Assembly: GCA_039815465.1 (NCBI GenBank)
Contig: JBCBZG010000012.1
Coordinates: forward strand, 1 to 64,000
Origin: Shimia_B sp039815465
GTDB lineage: Bacteria > Pseudomonadota > Alphaproteobacteria > Rhodobacterales > Rhodobacteraceae
Direction: 5' to 3'
Length of the DNA stretch: 64,000 bases
Position numbers and translations under genes: made by a program. This document shows, piece after piece, positions 41,906 to 50,007 of this stretch (its first letter is position 1; each line of letters opens with the position of its first letter). The notes under the pieces are model-generated. The model had not been told where the DNA came from and did no database searches. It worked only from the letters and a program-made list of their open reading frames with translations.

Positions 41906-43438
41906 ATGAGTTTTTTGAGATCTATTTTTGCTTTTGCGTTGGTGGCACAGTTTGCAACACCCGCCGCTTCAGAAGCTTTGCCATTTGGCTGTGAGCATTT
42001 CGACGCAGCAAGCGCGGGCACCGCGCAAGCAAACAGCAGGGCCGCTTTCAATAGTGCCCGCGCGCTTAGGGGTCGAGGTGCGGCAGAAGTCGAAGAAAAG
42101 CTCCTTGAGGCGCGCGCGCTATGTCCGACGGACGTTGACATTAACAGATTCTTAGCCAGCTTCTATCAGCGTCAAAAGCAAGTCGAACGCGCAGACAAAG
42201 TCATAGAAGCGTATTTTGCAAGGGAGGCGCTTTCATTACAAGAACGTGTTGACCGCGCTTTTTTCGCAACCCGAACGGACAACGTTCGCCTTTTCCTATC
42301 GGACATGCATGTTGCCCTTTCAGCTGAACCAACAAACGCTGCACGGTGGTTCAGGTACGCAATCGGGTTACGCAGTAACAAGCTCTACAACGAGGCCCTC
42401 GAGGCATTTGAAGAGGCCCGGCGCCTGTCCGACGACCGCGACCCCCTGATCGCGGCGCATATGGCACGCATCCTTGACAAACTTGAGCGAAAAGATGCAG
42501 CCGCGCACGAGTTGGTGCGGGCCACGGAAGGTCATAGGTTGGGGACAAGATCGCACCAAGCTTTTGCGAAGAAACTCGCAGAGGTAGAGAATCTTGAGGC
42601 TATCTTTCTGGGCATTGAAGCAGACGCGAGTGTCAAACCCTTACGCGCAGACACCCTTAGGCGGCTCGCCGTCGCCTTTCGCCGCTTAGGCCATCACTCA
42701 CAAGCGAACATCGCCTTTGCCGCAGCCGAAGCGCGCAACAGGGATAATCCAGCACTCTATCTGGATTGGGGCAACACCCTTCAAGACCTCGGCAGATATG
42801 AAGAGGCGATCCGCAAATACACTCGCGGTATTGAGTTGGAACCGGACCATCCGTTCTTCTACAACAATATGGGCAACGCCCTGATCGAAGTCGGCCGCCT
42901 CAAAAACGCAATTGAGGCATTCAATACTTCGATCAACTTAGACCCTAGTTACAGGTACCCACATTCAGGTCTTGGGCGCGCGCTTTTGAGCTTAGGCCAG
43001 CCGGAGGATGCCCTTGTTTCATACGAAACGGCATACGCGATCGATCCCAAAGACCATATTGTTCGAACAGGTTTGGCCCGGGCATTAAGCCAGATATCCG
43101 ACCGCGCAAGCGCCATCAACAGGCTGCTAGATCTGCAAACACTACAGCCAAAGGACCCGATTATCGCAAACGCACTCCTCACTACAGCGCTCAAAGCTGA
43201 AGAATTCCTGCTTGCGATGGTCAATCTGGAAATCGTTGCGAAGGTAGCACCGGGATCCAATGAAGTGCTCGCGCTCTGGGAACAGTTGTTTGTAGGCCAT
43301 CTGCGCGACAACCGACACCTAAGTTGTCAGGAGGCGCGTCGCGAATTGGATCGTATAGTAACCTATGCTGAAAGCTTTGAGAGCCAAGCGACTGTCTTGC
43401 CGAAGCTCAAAGTCGCAATTACCAACTCTTGCGGGTGA
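41906..43438 (+). CDS. Exported TPR-repeat protein
   Basis: 510-residue protein with a signal peptide (about residues 1-22, MSFLRSIFAFALVAQFATPAAS) and at least six to eight tetratricopeptide repeats, clearest from about residue 285 (ALYLDWGNTLQDLGRYEEAIRKYTRGIELEPDHPFFYNNMGNALIEVGRLKNAIEAFNTSINLDPS region). A C-terminal helical segment ends in two Cys-bearing stretches. Such proteins act as periplasmic scaffolds; no specific partner is evident. Base composition is clearly lower in GC (near 45% in places) than the flanking glnA and hydratase genes, suggesting transfer. Confidence 0.8.
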   Translation: MSFLRSIFAFALVAQFATPAASEALPFGCEHFDAASAGTAQANSRAAFNSARALRGRGAAEVEEKLLEARALCPTDVDINRFLASFYQRQKQVERADKVIEAYFAREALSLQERVDRAFFATRTDNVRLFLSDMHVALSAEPTNAARWFRYAIGLRSNKLYNEALEAFEEARRLSDDRDPLIAAHMARILDKLERKDAAAHELVRATEGHRLGTRSHQAFAKKLAEVENLEAIFLGIEADASVKPLRADTLRRLAVAFRRLGHHSQANIAFAAAEARNRDNPALYLDWGNTLQDLGRYEEAIRKYTRGIELEPDHPFFYNNMGNALIEVGRLKNAIEAFNTSINLDPSYRYPHSGLGRALLSLGQPEDALVSYETAYAIDPKDHIVRTGLARALSQISDRASAINRLLDLQTLQPKDPIIANALLTTALKAEEFLLAMVNLEIVAKVAPGSNEVLALWEQLFVGHLRDNRHLSCQEARRELDRIVTYAESFESQATVLPKLKVAITNSCG

Positions 43439-43506
43439 CCTCACGTCCATCTTGCCAGGGACGCTTGCTACGGCCAAAGGTGACGCGCACGTAAAGGAGG
43501 CCGCCC

Positions 43507-44223
43507 ATGTCCATCGTCACCCTCGAAACCCGCGGCAAGGTGGCCGTGCTCACGCTCAGCAATGGTGCAAACCAGCAAAACCTAGCCTTTGCGGAGGCGA
43601 TGCTGGGGGCGCTCAAGCAGGTCGAGGAAGACAAGGCGATCAAAAGCCTCGTCATCACGTCGAACGACGAAAAGAACTGGTCCCAAGGCGTGGACTTGAA
43701 CTGGCTCATGGCCTCCATCGGAGCGGGCAAGCAGGACGATGTGCGCGCATTTATGTACGCAATGAACAAAGTCTTTGGTGGGCTCCTCACCCTGCCCGTC
43801 CCCGTCATCGGCGCGCTGACTGGCCATGCGTTCGGCAATGGCGCAATGCTCGCCTGCTGCTGCGACTTCCGCGTGATGCGCAGCGACCGTGGTTACTTTT
43901 GCTTCCCGGAGGTGGACATCAACATCCCCTTCCTGCCCTCCATGATCGCCTTTTGCCGCAAGGCCGTGCCCGAACACCGCTTCAACGAGCTCAAACTCAC
44001 AGGCCGCCGCGCCACCGCTGAGGACTTGCTGGCCGACCACATCATCGAAGCCGCGTTCCCAGACGCGGAGACCACGCTGGAAGGCGCCATCGCCCTCGCC
44101 GAGACCTTTTCTAAGTCCAGAAACATCTTTGGCGAACACAAACGGCGGATGCACGGGCACATCTTAAAGGTGATGGAAACCGAAGATCCCGCCTATATCG
44201 AGCCGCTGAACCTGACCGTCTAA
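43507..44223 (+). CDS. Enoyl-CoA hydratase/isomerase family protein
   Basis: 238-residue crotonase-fold protein. The two oxyanion-hole segments are visible: NWSQGVDLNWLMA (about residues 58-70) and GHAFGNGAMLACCCDFRV (about 105-122), then FPEVDINIPFLP. The residue pattern fits an enoyl-CoA hydratase or delta-isomerase, and the exact substrate is unclear. AAGGAGG precedes the ATG. Its stop codon abuts palindromic repeat copy B. It lies 800 bases from dddP but on its own unit. Confidence 0.85.
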   Translation: MSIVTLETRGKVAVLTLSNGANQQNLAFAEAMLGALKQVEEDKAIKSLVITSNDEKNWSQGVDLNWLMASIGAGKQDDVRAFMYAMNKVFGGLLTLPVPVIGALTGHAFGNGAMLACCCDFRVMRSDRGYFCFPEVDINIPFLPSMIAFCRKAVPEHRFNELKLTGRRATAEDLLADHIIEAAFPDAETTLEGAIALAETFSKSRNIFGEHKRRMHGHILKVMETEDPAYIEPLNLTV

Positions 44224-44945
44224 GGGACGGTGGGCGGGGCGCCTTTGCCCATTCGGGCAAACAGCGCCGTCCCGCCGTCCACCACGTAGGTGTGGATTGT
44301 AAACATCACGGCTCCCGTGCGCGGCATCCGCACCAGGCACTGCCGCTCGCTCCGCAGATACCGCTTCTCCCGCTGGGTGCGCCGATCGTCCTCACGCCTC
44401 GGTTGAAAGAGCTCGGCGTCCTCGTACCACAGGTGATTGTAGCGCCACAGCGGGCGGTCAACCCGCAGCCCCGCAAACACCCGCTCGATCTGGCGGTCCA
44501 TCCGCGTGTCGATCTCGGCGACCGGCGCGTGGATGGAGGCCATGGGCCGCCCGATCTTCTCCGCCAGCGACCAGGACGCCGGAAAGCACAGGATCGCCGC
44601 CGTCATGACGTGCACCCCGTCGCGCGGCTCCAAAATCACCACATCCTCTTGGATGGCGCCCGCCAAATCGGCCATCTGGCCCAGTACAACCTCGCGCCCA
44701 TGTGCCTCGCCCAAATGCGCGCCAATCATCTCGAGCGCCTCCGCCTGCGCGGCCTCGGAGCCAGGCAAAGCCGCTAGGACGTCGCCGGGCCGCTCGGCCA
44801 CGAGCGTCTTGCGGCGTGCGATCTGCCCGGCCTCCGCCTCGTCAAAAATCAGCCACCCCGCCGGGTCCAGAACCTGGAGCGACGGCAGCGCGCGCCGCGT
44901 TGTCGCGGCATAAGGAATCCCCTGTTGAAGGATCGTTTCCGACAT
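44220..44945 (-). CDS. DUF3445 (haem-dependent oxidative N-demethylase-like) protein
   Basis: 241-residue protein of the DUF3445 family: SLQVLDPAGWLIFDE, EDVVILEP, LCFPASWSLAEKIGRPMASIHAPV (about residues 118-141), IDTRMDRQIERVFAGLRVDRPLWRYNH and ERQCLVRMPRTGAVMFTIHTYVV. Family members include haem-dependent oxidative N-demethylases. The final 18 residues (GGTALFARMGKGAPPTVP) are encoded entirely by palindromic repeat copy B, with the stop formed at the repeat edge, so the native C-terminus has apparently been replaced. It diverges from dddP and overlaps the hydratase stop. Confidence 0.8.
   Translation of the reverse strand: MSETILQQGIPYAATTRRALPSLQVLDPAGWLIFDEAEAGQIARRKTLVAERPGDVLAALPGSEAAQAEALEMIGAHLGEAHGREVVLGQMADLAGAIQEDVVILEPRDGVHVMTAAILCFPASWSLAEKIGRPMASIHAPVAEIDTRMDRQIERVFAGLRVDRPLWRYNHLWYEDAELFQPRREDDRRTQREKRYLRSERQCLVRMPRTGAVMFTIHTYVVDGGTALFARMGKGAPPTVP
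44224..44277. repeat. Long palindromic repeat, copy B (loop ATTC)
   Basis: Arms of 27 and 23 bases are identical to copy A at 14098-14151; only the four-base loop differs (ATTC against GCAA). This copy lies between the ends of two converging genes and forms the 3' coding end of the DUF3445 gene on the minus strand. Confidence 0.9.
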
Positions 44946-45026
44946 TTCTCCCCGCCCGCATGTTCGCTTTCGACCCAGACCCGCCCGCTCGCGGCGATAC
45001 GGTTACCCTACTCTAGGGAGGCGCGC

Positions 45027-46367
45027 ATGAACCAGCATTACCGTGACACGCGTAAGATCGACCCCAACCGGGGCGCGACGCTCGGCGATAACACCCCCAA
45101 TGACAACGACCGAATCGAGATCGGCCCAACCCAGCTCGCCTTTCGGGAATGGGAGGCCGCGGGGCTGGAGCTGCCTGACCTGCAAGCCCTGCGGGCATTC
45201 CGCCACCGGCGGCTCGTGGACGCCATCACTCAGCGCGATTACGGCGGCGTGCTCGTCTTTGACCCGCTCAACATCCGCTACGCGACCGATTCCACGAATA
45301 TGCAGCTCTGGAACACCCACAATCCGTTCCGCGCGTTGCTCGTTTGCGCGGATGGCTACATGGTGATCTGGGACTACAAGAACTCCCCTTTCCTTAGCAC
45401 GTTCAACCCGCTCGTGCGGGAGCAGCGGTCGGGCGCCGATTTCTTCTACTTCGACCGCGGCGATAAGGCGGGCGTGGCGGCGGAACGCTTTAGCCACGAG
45501 GTGCGCGACCTGATCAACGAACATGGCGGCGGCAACATGCGGCTCGCAGTCGACAAGGTCATGATGCACGGGCTGCGCGCGCTGGAAGCCGTGGGGTTCG
45601 AGGTGATGGAGGGTGAGGAGCTCACCGAAAAGGCCCGCTCCGTCAAAGGCCCGGACGAGATCAAGGCCATGCGCTGCGCCTCCCACGCCTGTGAAACCGC
45701 CGTCCGTGCGATGGAAGATTTCGCGCGCGCCAATGTGGGCGACGGCACAACGTCAGAGGATGACGTTTGGGCTGTGCTCCATGCAGAAAACATCAAGCGC
45801 GGCGGCGAATGGATCGAAACGCGCCTGCTATCGACCGGGCAGCGCACCAACCCGTGGTTTCAAGAATGCGGGCCGCGCATCACGAAGCGCAACGAGATCC
45901 TAGCCTTCGACACCGACCTCGTCGGCTCCTACGGCATCTGCGTCGATATCTCCCGCACGTGGTGGATCGGCGACCAGCCCCCCCGCCCGGACATGATCGA
46001 AGCCTATCGGTGTGGCGTTGAGCACATCCAAACCAACATGGACATGATCAAGCCGGGCCTAAACCTGGAGGATTGGGTGGCACGGTCTCACCGCCTGCCG
46101 GAAAAGTACCAAAAGCTGAAATATGGCTGTCTGGCCCATGGCGTAGGTCTGTGCGATGAGTGGCCGCTTGTGGCCTACCCGGACAAAATGGTGCCGTGCG
46201 CGTTCGACTACGAGCTCGAGCCTGGCATGACGCTGTGTATCGAGGCGCTGATCGGCGAGGAGGGTGGAGATTTCTCCATCAAGCTCGAGGATCAGATCCT
46301 AGTGACAGAGGATGGGTACGAAAACCTTACCCGCTATCCCCACGATGCGGCGCTTATGGGCAATTAA
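45027..46367 (+). CDS. dddP: DMSP lyase DddP
   Basis: 446-residue M24-fold enzyme that cleaves dimethylsulfoniopropionate to dimethyl sulfide and acrylate. The N-terminus (MNQHYRDTRKIDPNRGATLG) and body match roseobacter DddP from memory. Metal ligands correspond to D295, D297 (AFDTDL), D307 (CVDISRTWW), H371 (LAHGVGL), E405 (CIEALIG) and E420 (IKLEDQ), the set that distinguishes this family. The ATG has AGGGAGG upstream. It diverges from the DUF3445 gene. Acrylate-handling genes are not adjacent. Confidence 0.95.
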   Translation: MNQHYRDTRKIDPNRGATLGDNTPNDNDRIEIGPTQLAFREWEAAGLELPDLQALRAFRHRRLVDAITQRDYGGVLVFDPLNIRYATDSTNMQLWNTHNPFRALLVCADGYMVIWDYKNSPFLSTFNPLVREQRSGADFFYFDRGDKAGVAAERFSHEVRDLINEHGGGNMRLAVDKVMMHGLRALEAVGFEVMEGEELTEKARSVKGPDEIKAMRCASHACETAVRAMEDFARANVGDGTTSEDDVWAVLHAENIKRGGEWIETRLLSTGQRTNPWFQECGPRITKRNEILAFDTDLVGSYGICVDISRTWWIGDQPPRPDMIEAYRCGVEHIQTNMDMIKPGLNLEDWVARSHRLPEKYQKLKYGCLAHGVGLCDEWPLVAYPDKMVPCAFDYELEPGMTLCIEALIGEEGGDFSIKLEDQILVTEDGYENLTRYPHDAALMGN

Positions 46368-46771
46368 GGGCGGGCCAGCGCCCTAAGCTCCGCTTGGTCC
46401 ACAGCACGCACACGGTCGGGGTGATCGAGGGGGAACACCCCCGCCTCTGCTTCGGGCAGCAGCCACAGCCGCGGCGTGTTCATCGGTGGTTCGAAATCCG
46501 TGCTCAGCACCAACCCGCCCGCGCGCTGGGGCGGGAGAGCTATGGCAACGCCACCCTCGGCGGAACCAGCCAAGACCTCTTCTACGGCGATGACCCCGAC
46601 CCGTGGAATGGTGCCATCTTGTAGCGGCTCTTGCGCGTCGATTTCTATTAGGCTGCCCAGGACGATCACGTCAGAGGTCCCCACAAGCTCCTCAAAGGTT
46701 ACGGCGGTGAAATCCGCCTGCACCGGCGCGGACATAAGCGCCGCAGCCACCGCGCAAGCGAGGCGGCGCAT
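46364..46771 (-). CDS. Small secreted protein, unknown
   Basis: 135-residue exported protein, not recognised. Signal peptide residues 1-19 (MRRLACAVAAALMSAPVQA), then a mixed alpha/beta body (SDVIVLGSLIEID, VGVIAVEEVLAGS, LWLLPEAEAGVF) that would fit a small beta-barrel. Its ATG overlaps the metalloprotease stop by one base (TAATG), so the two are translationally coupled and may act together, for example as an accessory factor or inhibitor (inference). Its stop overlaps the dddP stop from the other strand. Confidence 0.7.
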   Translation of the reverse strand: MRRLACAVAAALMSAPVQADFTAVTFEELVGTSDVIVLGSLIEIDAQEPLQDGTIPRVGVIAVEEVLAGSAEGGVAIALPPQRAGGLVLSTDFEPPMNTPRLWLLPEAEAGVFPLDHPDRVRAVDQAELRALARP

Positions 46772-47595
46772 TACACCTGCCGCCGCCGCCGCATTGCGCC
46801 AAAGGCCAACAAAGCCGACCCAAGAAGCGCCCCCGACCCAACAAGCGGAACAGGTGCGGGCGTATCCGGCAAGTCGCGCGTGCCCACATTGTCAATCAAG
46901 GTCGCAAAGTTGTCGTAGCTGAATGCGCGGTCCACGCAGCGCTCGGAGTTCGGCATGTTCACGGGCGAGGCGCCGGTCGCCAAAATACCGTAGGCAGACT
47001 CGCCCGGGTTCGGCTCCGTCGCGGTGACATTGGGGTGCAACAAGCTCAGGTTATGGCCGATCTCGTGGCTCGTTGTGCCAACGATCGAATTGATCAGCCC
47101 GTCATAGCCGTTCAGGCTGTTGCACTGCGTATTCAGGATATTGGCGACGTTGTTGGTGAACGTCATCGCCGTCGTCGTCCCCACCTGCAAAATGTTGTTA
47201 TACGATCCCACAAACCCAACGCCGAGGCCCGTTGTGCTGGTCGTGCTACCAATACCCACAAAGTAGTAAAGCGGGTCTGTCCCAGTATAAACGCCCCCGC
47301 TCCCCAACACGATGTCGATATCGAGCTCTTTGCCCGGCGCAAGCGGGCTGTTGGGGTCGATATCGCTCGTCGGGTAATCCAGAAAGTCCTCTCGCACCGC
47401 TTCGAGGATATCGTTCTGGATCTGGGCGTCTGTCGCCGCGCCAAAGCTGAACCCAGAGCTGTCAAAACCTGTTGTGGTAAAGGTGCTCAGGGTTTGGGTC
47501 GACGTGAAGTCGAGCACGAATGTCACCGCCCCGGCGTGTAGTGGCGCCAACGCGATACATGTCGCTGCGGCGGCTCGGAGTGTTGTCTGTTTCAT
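46771..47595 (-). CDS. Exported metzincin-like metalloprotease with VPLPA-type anchor
   Basis: 274-residue protein with a signal peptide (about residues 1-24), a zinc-binding HEIGHNLSLLHPN motif (HExxHxxxxxH, about residues 177-189) and a C-terminal sorting tail: PAPVPLVGSG, a hydrophobic segment and RRRRQV, as in VPLPA/PEP-CTERM proteins processed by exosortase-like systems. No exosortase gene is in the window. The second ATG (47595) is best placed relative to AGGGA. A perfect CtrA-type box lies 165 bases upstream. Confidence 0.82.
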   Translation of the reverse strand: MKQTTLRAAAATCIALAPLHAGAVTFVLDFTSTQTLSTFTTTGFDSSGFSFGAATDAQIQNDILEAVREDFLDYPTSDIDPNSPLAPGKELDIDIVLGSGGVYTGTDPLYYFVGIGSTTSTTGLGVGFVGSYNNILQVGTTTAMTFTNNVANILNTQCNSLNGYDGLINSIVGTTSHEIGHNLSLLHPNVTATEPNPGESAYGILATGASPVNMPNSERCVDRAFSYDNFATLIDNVGTRDLPDTPAPVPLVGSGALLGSALLAFGAMRRRRQV

Positions 47596-47795
47596 CGCCA
47601 TTCCCTGCGGTGCTCGCCCGCTTGCACGAACGCGTCAACATCTTCCCCAAGTTGTATCCACCTGGCAAACAGCTATAGCGCGACCCACCCGCCGTCCAGC
47701 GCGTTCCGGCAAACTGTTGCAATTACGTCAAATTTAAACGGTTTGCAGGTGCAGAATGGTTAACTGTTTCTTAACAGCAAACAATCTGAACAAGA
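47596..47795. other. Upstream region of the metalloprotease gene
   Basis: 200-base intergenic region, A/T-rich at the purB side. It holds the CtrA-type box (47760-47774), TTGACG on the minus strand (47730-47725) without a convincing partner, and TATAGC near 47676. No gene or terminator for purB was recognised. Confidence 0.5.
47760..47774. promoter_or_regulatory. Perfect CtrA-type box (TTAA-N7-TTAA)
   Basis: TTAACTGTTTCTTAA matches the CtrA consensus exactly, within a longer imperfect palindrome. It lies upstream of the metalloprotease (start 47595) and 22 bases from the purB stop. CtrA in roseobacters controls motility and GTA genes (established); control here is inferred. Confidence 0.55.
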
Positions 47796-49100
47796 TCAGC
47801 CAGCAAAGACCCGCTCAAAGATCGTGTCGACATGCTTGGTGTGGTAGCCCAGGTCGAACTTATCCTCGATCTCAGCGGTGCTGAGCGCGGCTGTAACCTC
47901 TGCGTCGGCTTTGAGCTCAGTCATGAAATCCTTGCCCTCTTCCCAGACCTTCATCGCGTTGCGCTGGACGAGCCGGTATGCGTCTTCGCGGCTTACACCG
48001 GCTTGGGTGAGCGCGAGCAGTACGCGTTGGGAATGCACGAGGCCGCGGAATTTGTTCATGTTGGCGATCATGTTGTCGGGGTAGACCACGAGCCGGTCGA
48101 TAACCCCCGTCAAACGCGCCAACGCGAAGTCGAGCGTGACGGTCGTGTCCGGCCCGATGTTGCGCTCCACCGAGCTGTGGGAGATATCCCGTTCGTGCCA
48201 AAGCGCGACGTTCTCCATCGCGGGCACGACAGCCATCCGCACGAGGCGCGCGAGGCCGGTGAGGTTCTCGGTCAGCACCGGGTTGCGTTTGTGGGGCATA
48301 GCCGAGGAGCCCTTTTGCCCCTTGGAGAAAAACTCCTCCGCCTCAAGCACTTCGGTGCGCTGCATGTGTCGGATTTCAGTGGCGATGTTCTCAATCGACG
48401 ACGCGATGACGCCGAGCGTGGCAAAGAACATCGCATGGCGGTCGCGCGGGATGACCTGGGTGGAGATAGGTTCCGGCACCAGACCCATCTGTTCGCACAC
48501 GTGGTCTTCGACCGCCGGGTCGATATTAGCAAAGGTCCCGACAGCGCCGCTGATGGCGCCCGTTGCGATCTCCGCCCGGGCGTCGCGCAGTCGGCTCAGG
48601 TTGCGGTCCATTTCCGCGTAGAAACGGGCAAAGGTCAGACCCATCGTCACCGGCTCCGCGTGGATCCCGTGGGAGCGACCGATGCGGATGGTCATCTTAT
48701 GCTCCTCCGCGCGACGCTTGAGTGCCGCGAGCAGTCCCTGCACATCCGCGATCAGGATATCGGCGGCGCGGGTCAACTGGACGTTGAATGTCGTGTCGAG
48801 CACGTCAGAGGACGTCATCCCCTGGTGCACAAAACGGGCCTCATCATTGCCGATGATTTCGGCGAGGTGCGTGAGGAACGCGATCACGTCATGCTTGGTC
48901 ACGGCCTCAATCTCATCAATGCGGGCCACGTCGAACTCCACGTCCTTGGCTTTCCAGACCGCGTCGGCGTTGGCCTGCGGGATCACGCCAAGCTTGGCTT
49001 GCGCGTCACAAGCGTGGGCCTCGATCTCGTACCAGATGCGAAACTTTGTCTCGGGCGACCAGATGGCAACCATGTCAGGGCGGGAGTAGCGTGGGATCAT
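47796..49100 (-). CDS. purB: Adenylosuccinate lyase
   Basis: 434-residue fumarase-superfamily enzyme acting twice in purine synthesis. It shows the N-terminal MIPRYSRPDMVAIWSPETKFRIW, THDVIAFLTHLAE and TSSDVLDT regions, the catalytic-loop signature GSSAMPHKRNPVLTEN (about residues 264-279) and HSSVERNIGPD. Length and start are typical. It diverges from a small secreted-protein gene. Confidence 0.98.
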   Translation of the reverse strand: MIPRYSRPDMVAIWSPETKFRIWYEIEAHACDAQAKLGVIPQANADAVWKAKDVEFDVARIDEIEAVTKHDVIAFLTHLAEIIGNDEARFVHQGMTSSDVLDTTFNVQLTRAADILIADVQGLLAALKRRAEEHKMTIRIGRSHGIHAEPVTMGLTFARFYAEMDRNLSRLRDARAEIATGAISGAVGTFANIDPAVEDHVCEQMGLVPEPISTQVIPRDRHAMFFATLGVIASSIENIATEIRHMQRTEVLEAEEFFSKGQKGSSAMPHKRNPVLTENLTGLARLVRMAVVPAMENVALWHERDISHSSVERNIGPDTTVTLDFALARLTGVIDRLVVYPDNMIANMNKFRGLVHSQRVLLALTQAGVSREDAYRLVQRNAMKVWEEGKDFMTELKADAEVTAALSTAEIEDKFDLGYHTKHVDTIFERVFAG

Positions 49101-49172
49101 GGTAGACCTCTTGACGGTTTGCAGTTGCGGCGGCTGATATGCGAGGCCCCGCCCAAGAACAAGGAGCGCACC

Positions 49173-49502
49173 TTGCGTCTGATCGCCCTACTTGCCCTTT
49201 TGCCGACGATGGCAATCGCCCATGGCCCCCGCCCGCTCACCGGACCGGAGATTGAGGCCGTGCTCAACGACGCCACGGTCGTCTATGAAGGAGGGGAGGT
49301 TCAGACCTTCCACACCTCAGGCCGCACGCTCTACGATAATGGCCGCCCGTCCTGGGGATATTGGGCCGTGCGCGGCAACCAGTATTGCAGCCAATGGCCC
49401 CCGGCGGATGGCTGGGCCTGCTATGACGTGGCAGGCGCCCATAACACGATCCTCTTTATCTCTGAGACAGGGTTTGTGACCGCGGGCACGTTTCGGGAAT
49501 GA
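49173..49502 (+). CDS. Small secreted protein, TTG start
   Basis: 109-residue exported protein, family not named. Signal peptide residues 1-17 (LRLIALLALLPTMAIAHG region), then a GPEIEAVLNDATVVYEGGEVQTFHTSGRTLY and YWAVRGNQYCSQWPPADGWACYDV core with two Cys; this resembles small secreted proteins of alphaproteobacteria sensing or binding unknown ligands. TTG at 49173 is the only start giving the signal peptide, with AAGGAG six bases upstream. It overlaps the next gene by four bases (ATGA). Confidence 0.7.
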   Translation: MRLIALLALLPTMAIAHGPRPLTGPEIEAVLNDATVVYEGGEVQTFHTSGRTLYDNGRPSWGYWAVRGNQYCSQWPPADGWACYDVAGAHNTILFISETGFVTAGTFRE

Positions 49503-49918
49503 CGCTTGAACACATCGATTTCCGCCGCGTTTGGCTGCTCAAGCGCGAGATCGTGCATGCCAATGACGCGCCGGGCGTGTTTGACGGGCTCGCCCGTATT
49601 ACGCGCCGCTGGACCTATCTTGAATGGGGCAATCTGGAGGTGCGCGGCCGCGATTTCACCGCCGGGCGGCGCTACTGGTGGAAACCCATCGACGGCGGCT
49701 TTGATATCCACTTCGAAGACGGCAAACCGTTTCACGCCTTCACGTTCGATGCGCCCAGCGCGCGCCACCATTGCGACCCCGACATCTACGATGTGCGCTA
49801 CGATTTCTCGGATTGGCCCAAATGGACATCAACCTGGGATGTCAAAGGCCCGCGCAAAGACTACCGCATGACCTCCAAATACGCGCCGTTCAGCGCCATG
49901 AACAGCCTGCGGATGTGA
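49499..49918 (+). CDS. DUF6314-like protein
   Basis: 139-residue soluble protein, probably of the DUF6314 family (recalled from WLLKREIVHANDAPGVFDGLARITRRW and HHCDPDIYDVRYDF). Rich in aromatic residues, it is predicted as a beta-barrel that could hold a small ligand. The start overlaps the preceding secreted-protein gene (ATGA), so they are co-translated. Function unknown. Confidence 0.7.
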   Translation: MTLEHIDFRRVWLLKREIVHANDAPGVFDGLARITRRWTYLEWGNLEVRGRDFTAGRRYWWKPIDGGFDIHFEDGKPFHAFTFDAPSARHHCDPDIYDVRYDFSDWPKWTSTWDVKGPRKDYRMTSKYAPFSAMNSLRM

Positions 49919-50007
49919 GCTTGCAGCGCCTTTAGCGCCACCAGACGCTTGCGGATGCTGCACCTCTGGGGATATCCCCCTCCCAACGACGCATGAAGGA
50001 GAGGCGC

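Noticed and set aside
43507..44223. DmdD or AcuK role for the enoyl-CoA hydratase
   Set aside because: Nearness to dddP alone is not enough; it is a separate unit and lacks diagnostic residues that I could confirm.
47832..49172. Long plus-strand open frame running into the small secreted protein gene
   Set aside because: It is antisense to purB; only the part from the TTG at 49173 has a signal peptide and ribosome-binding site.
49101..49172. Purine riboswitch upstream of purB
   Set aside because: No three-way junction or conserved core was visible in the short leader.
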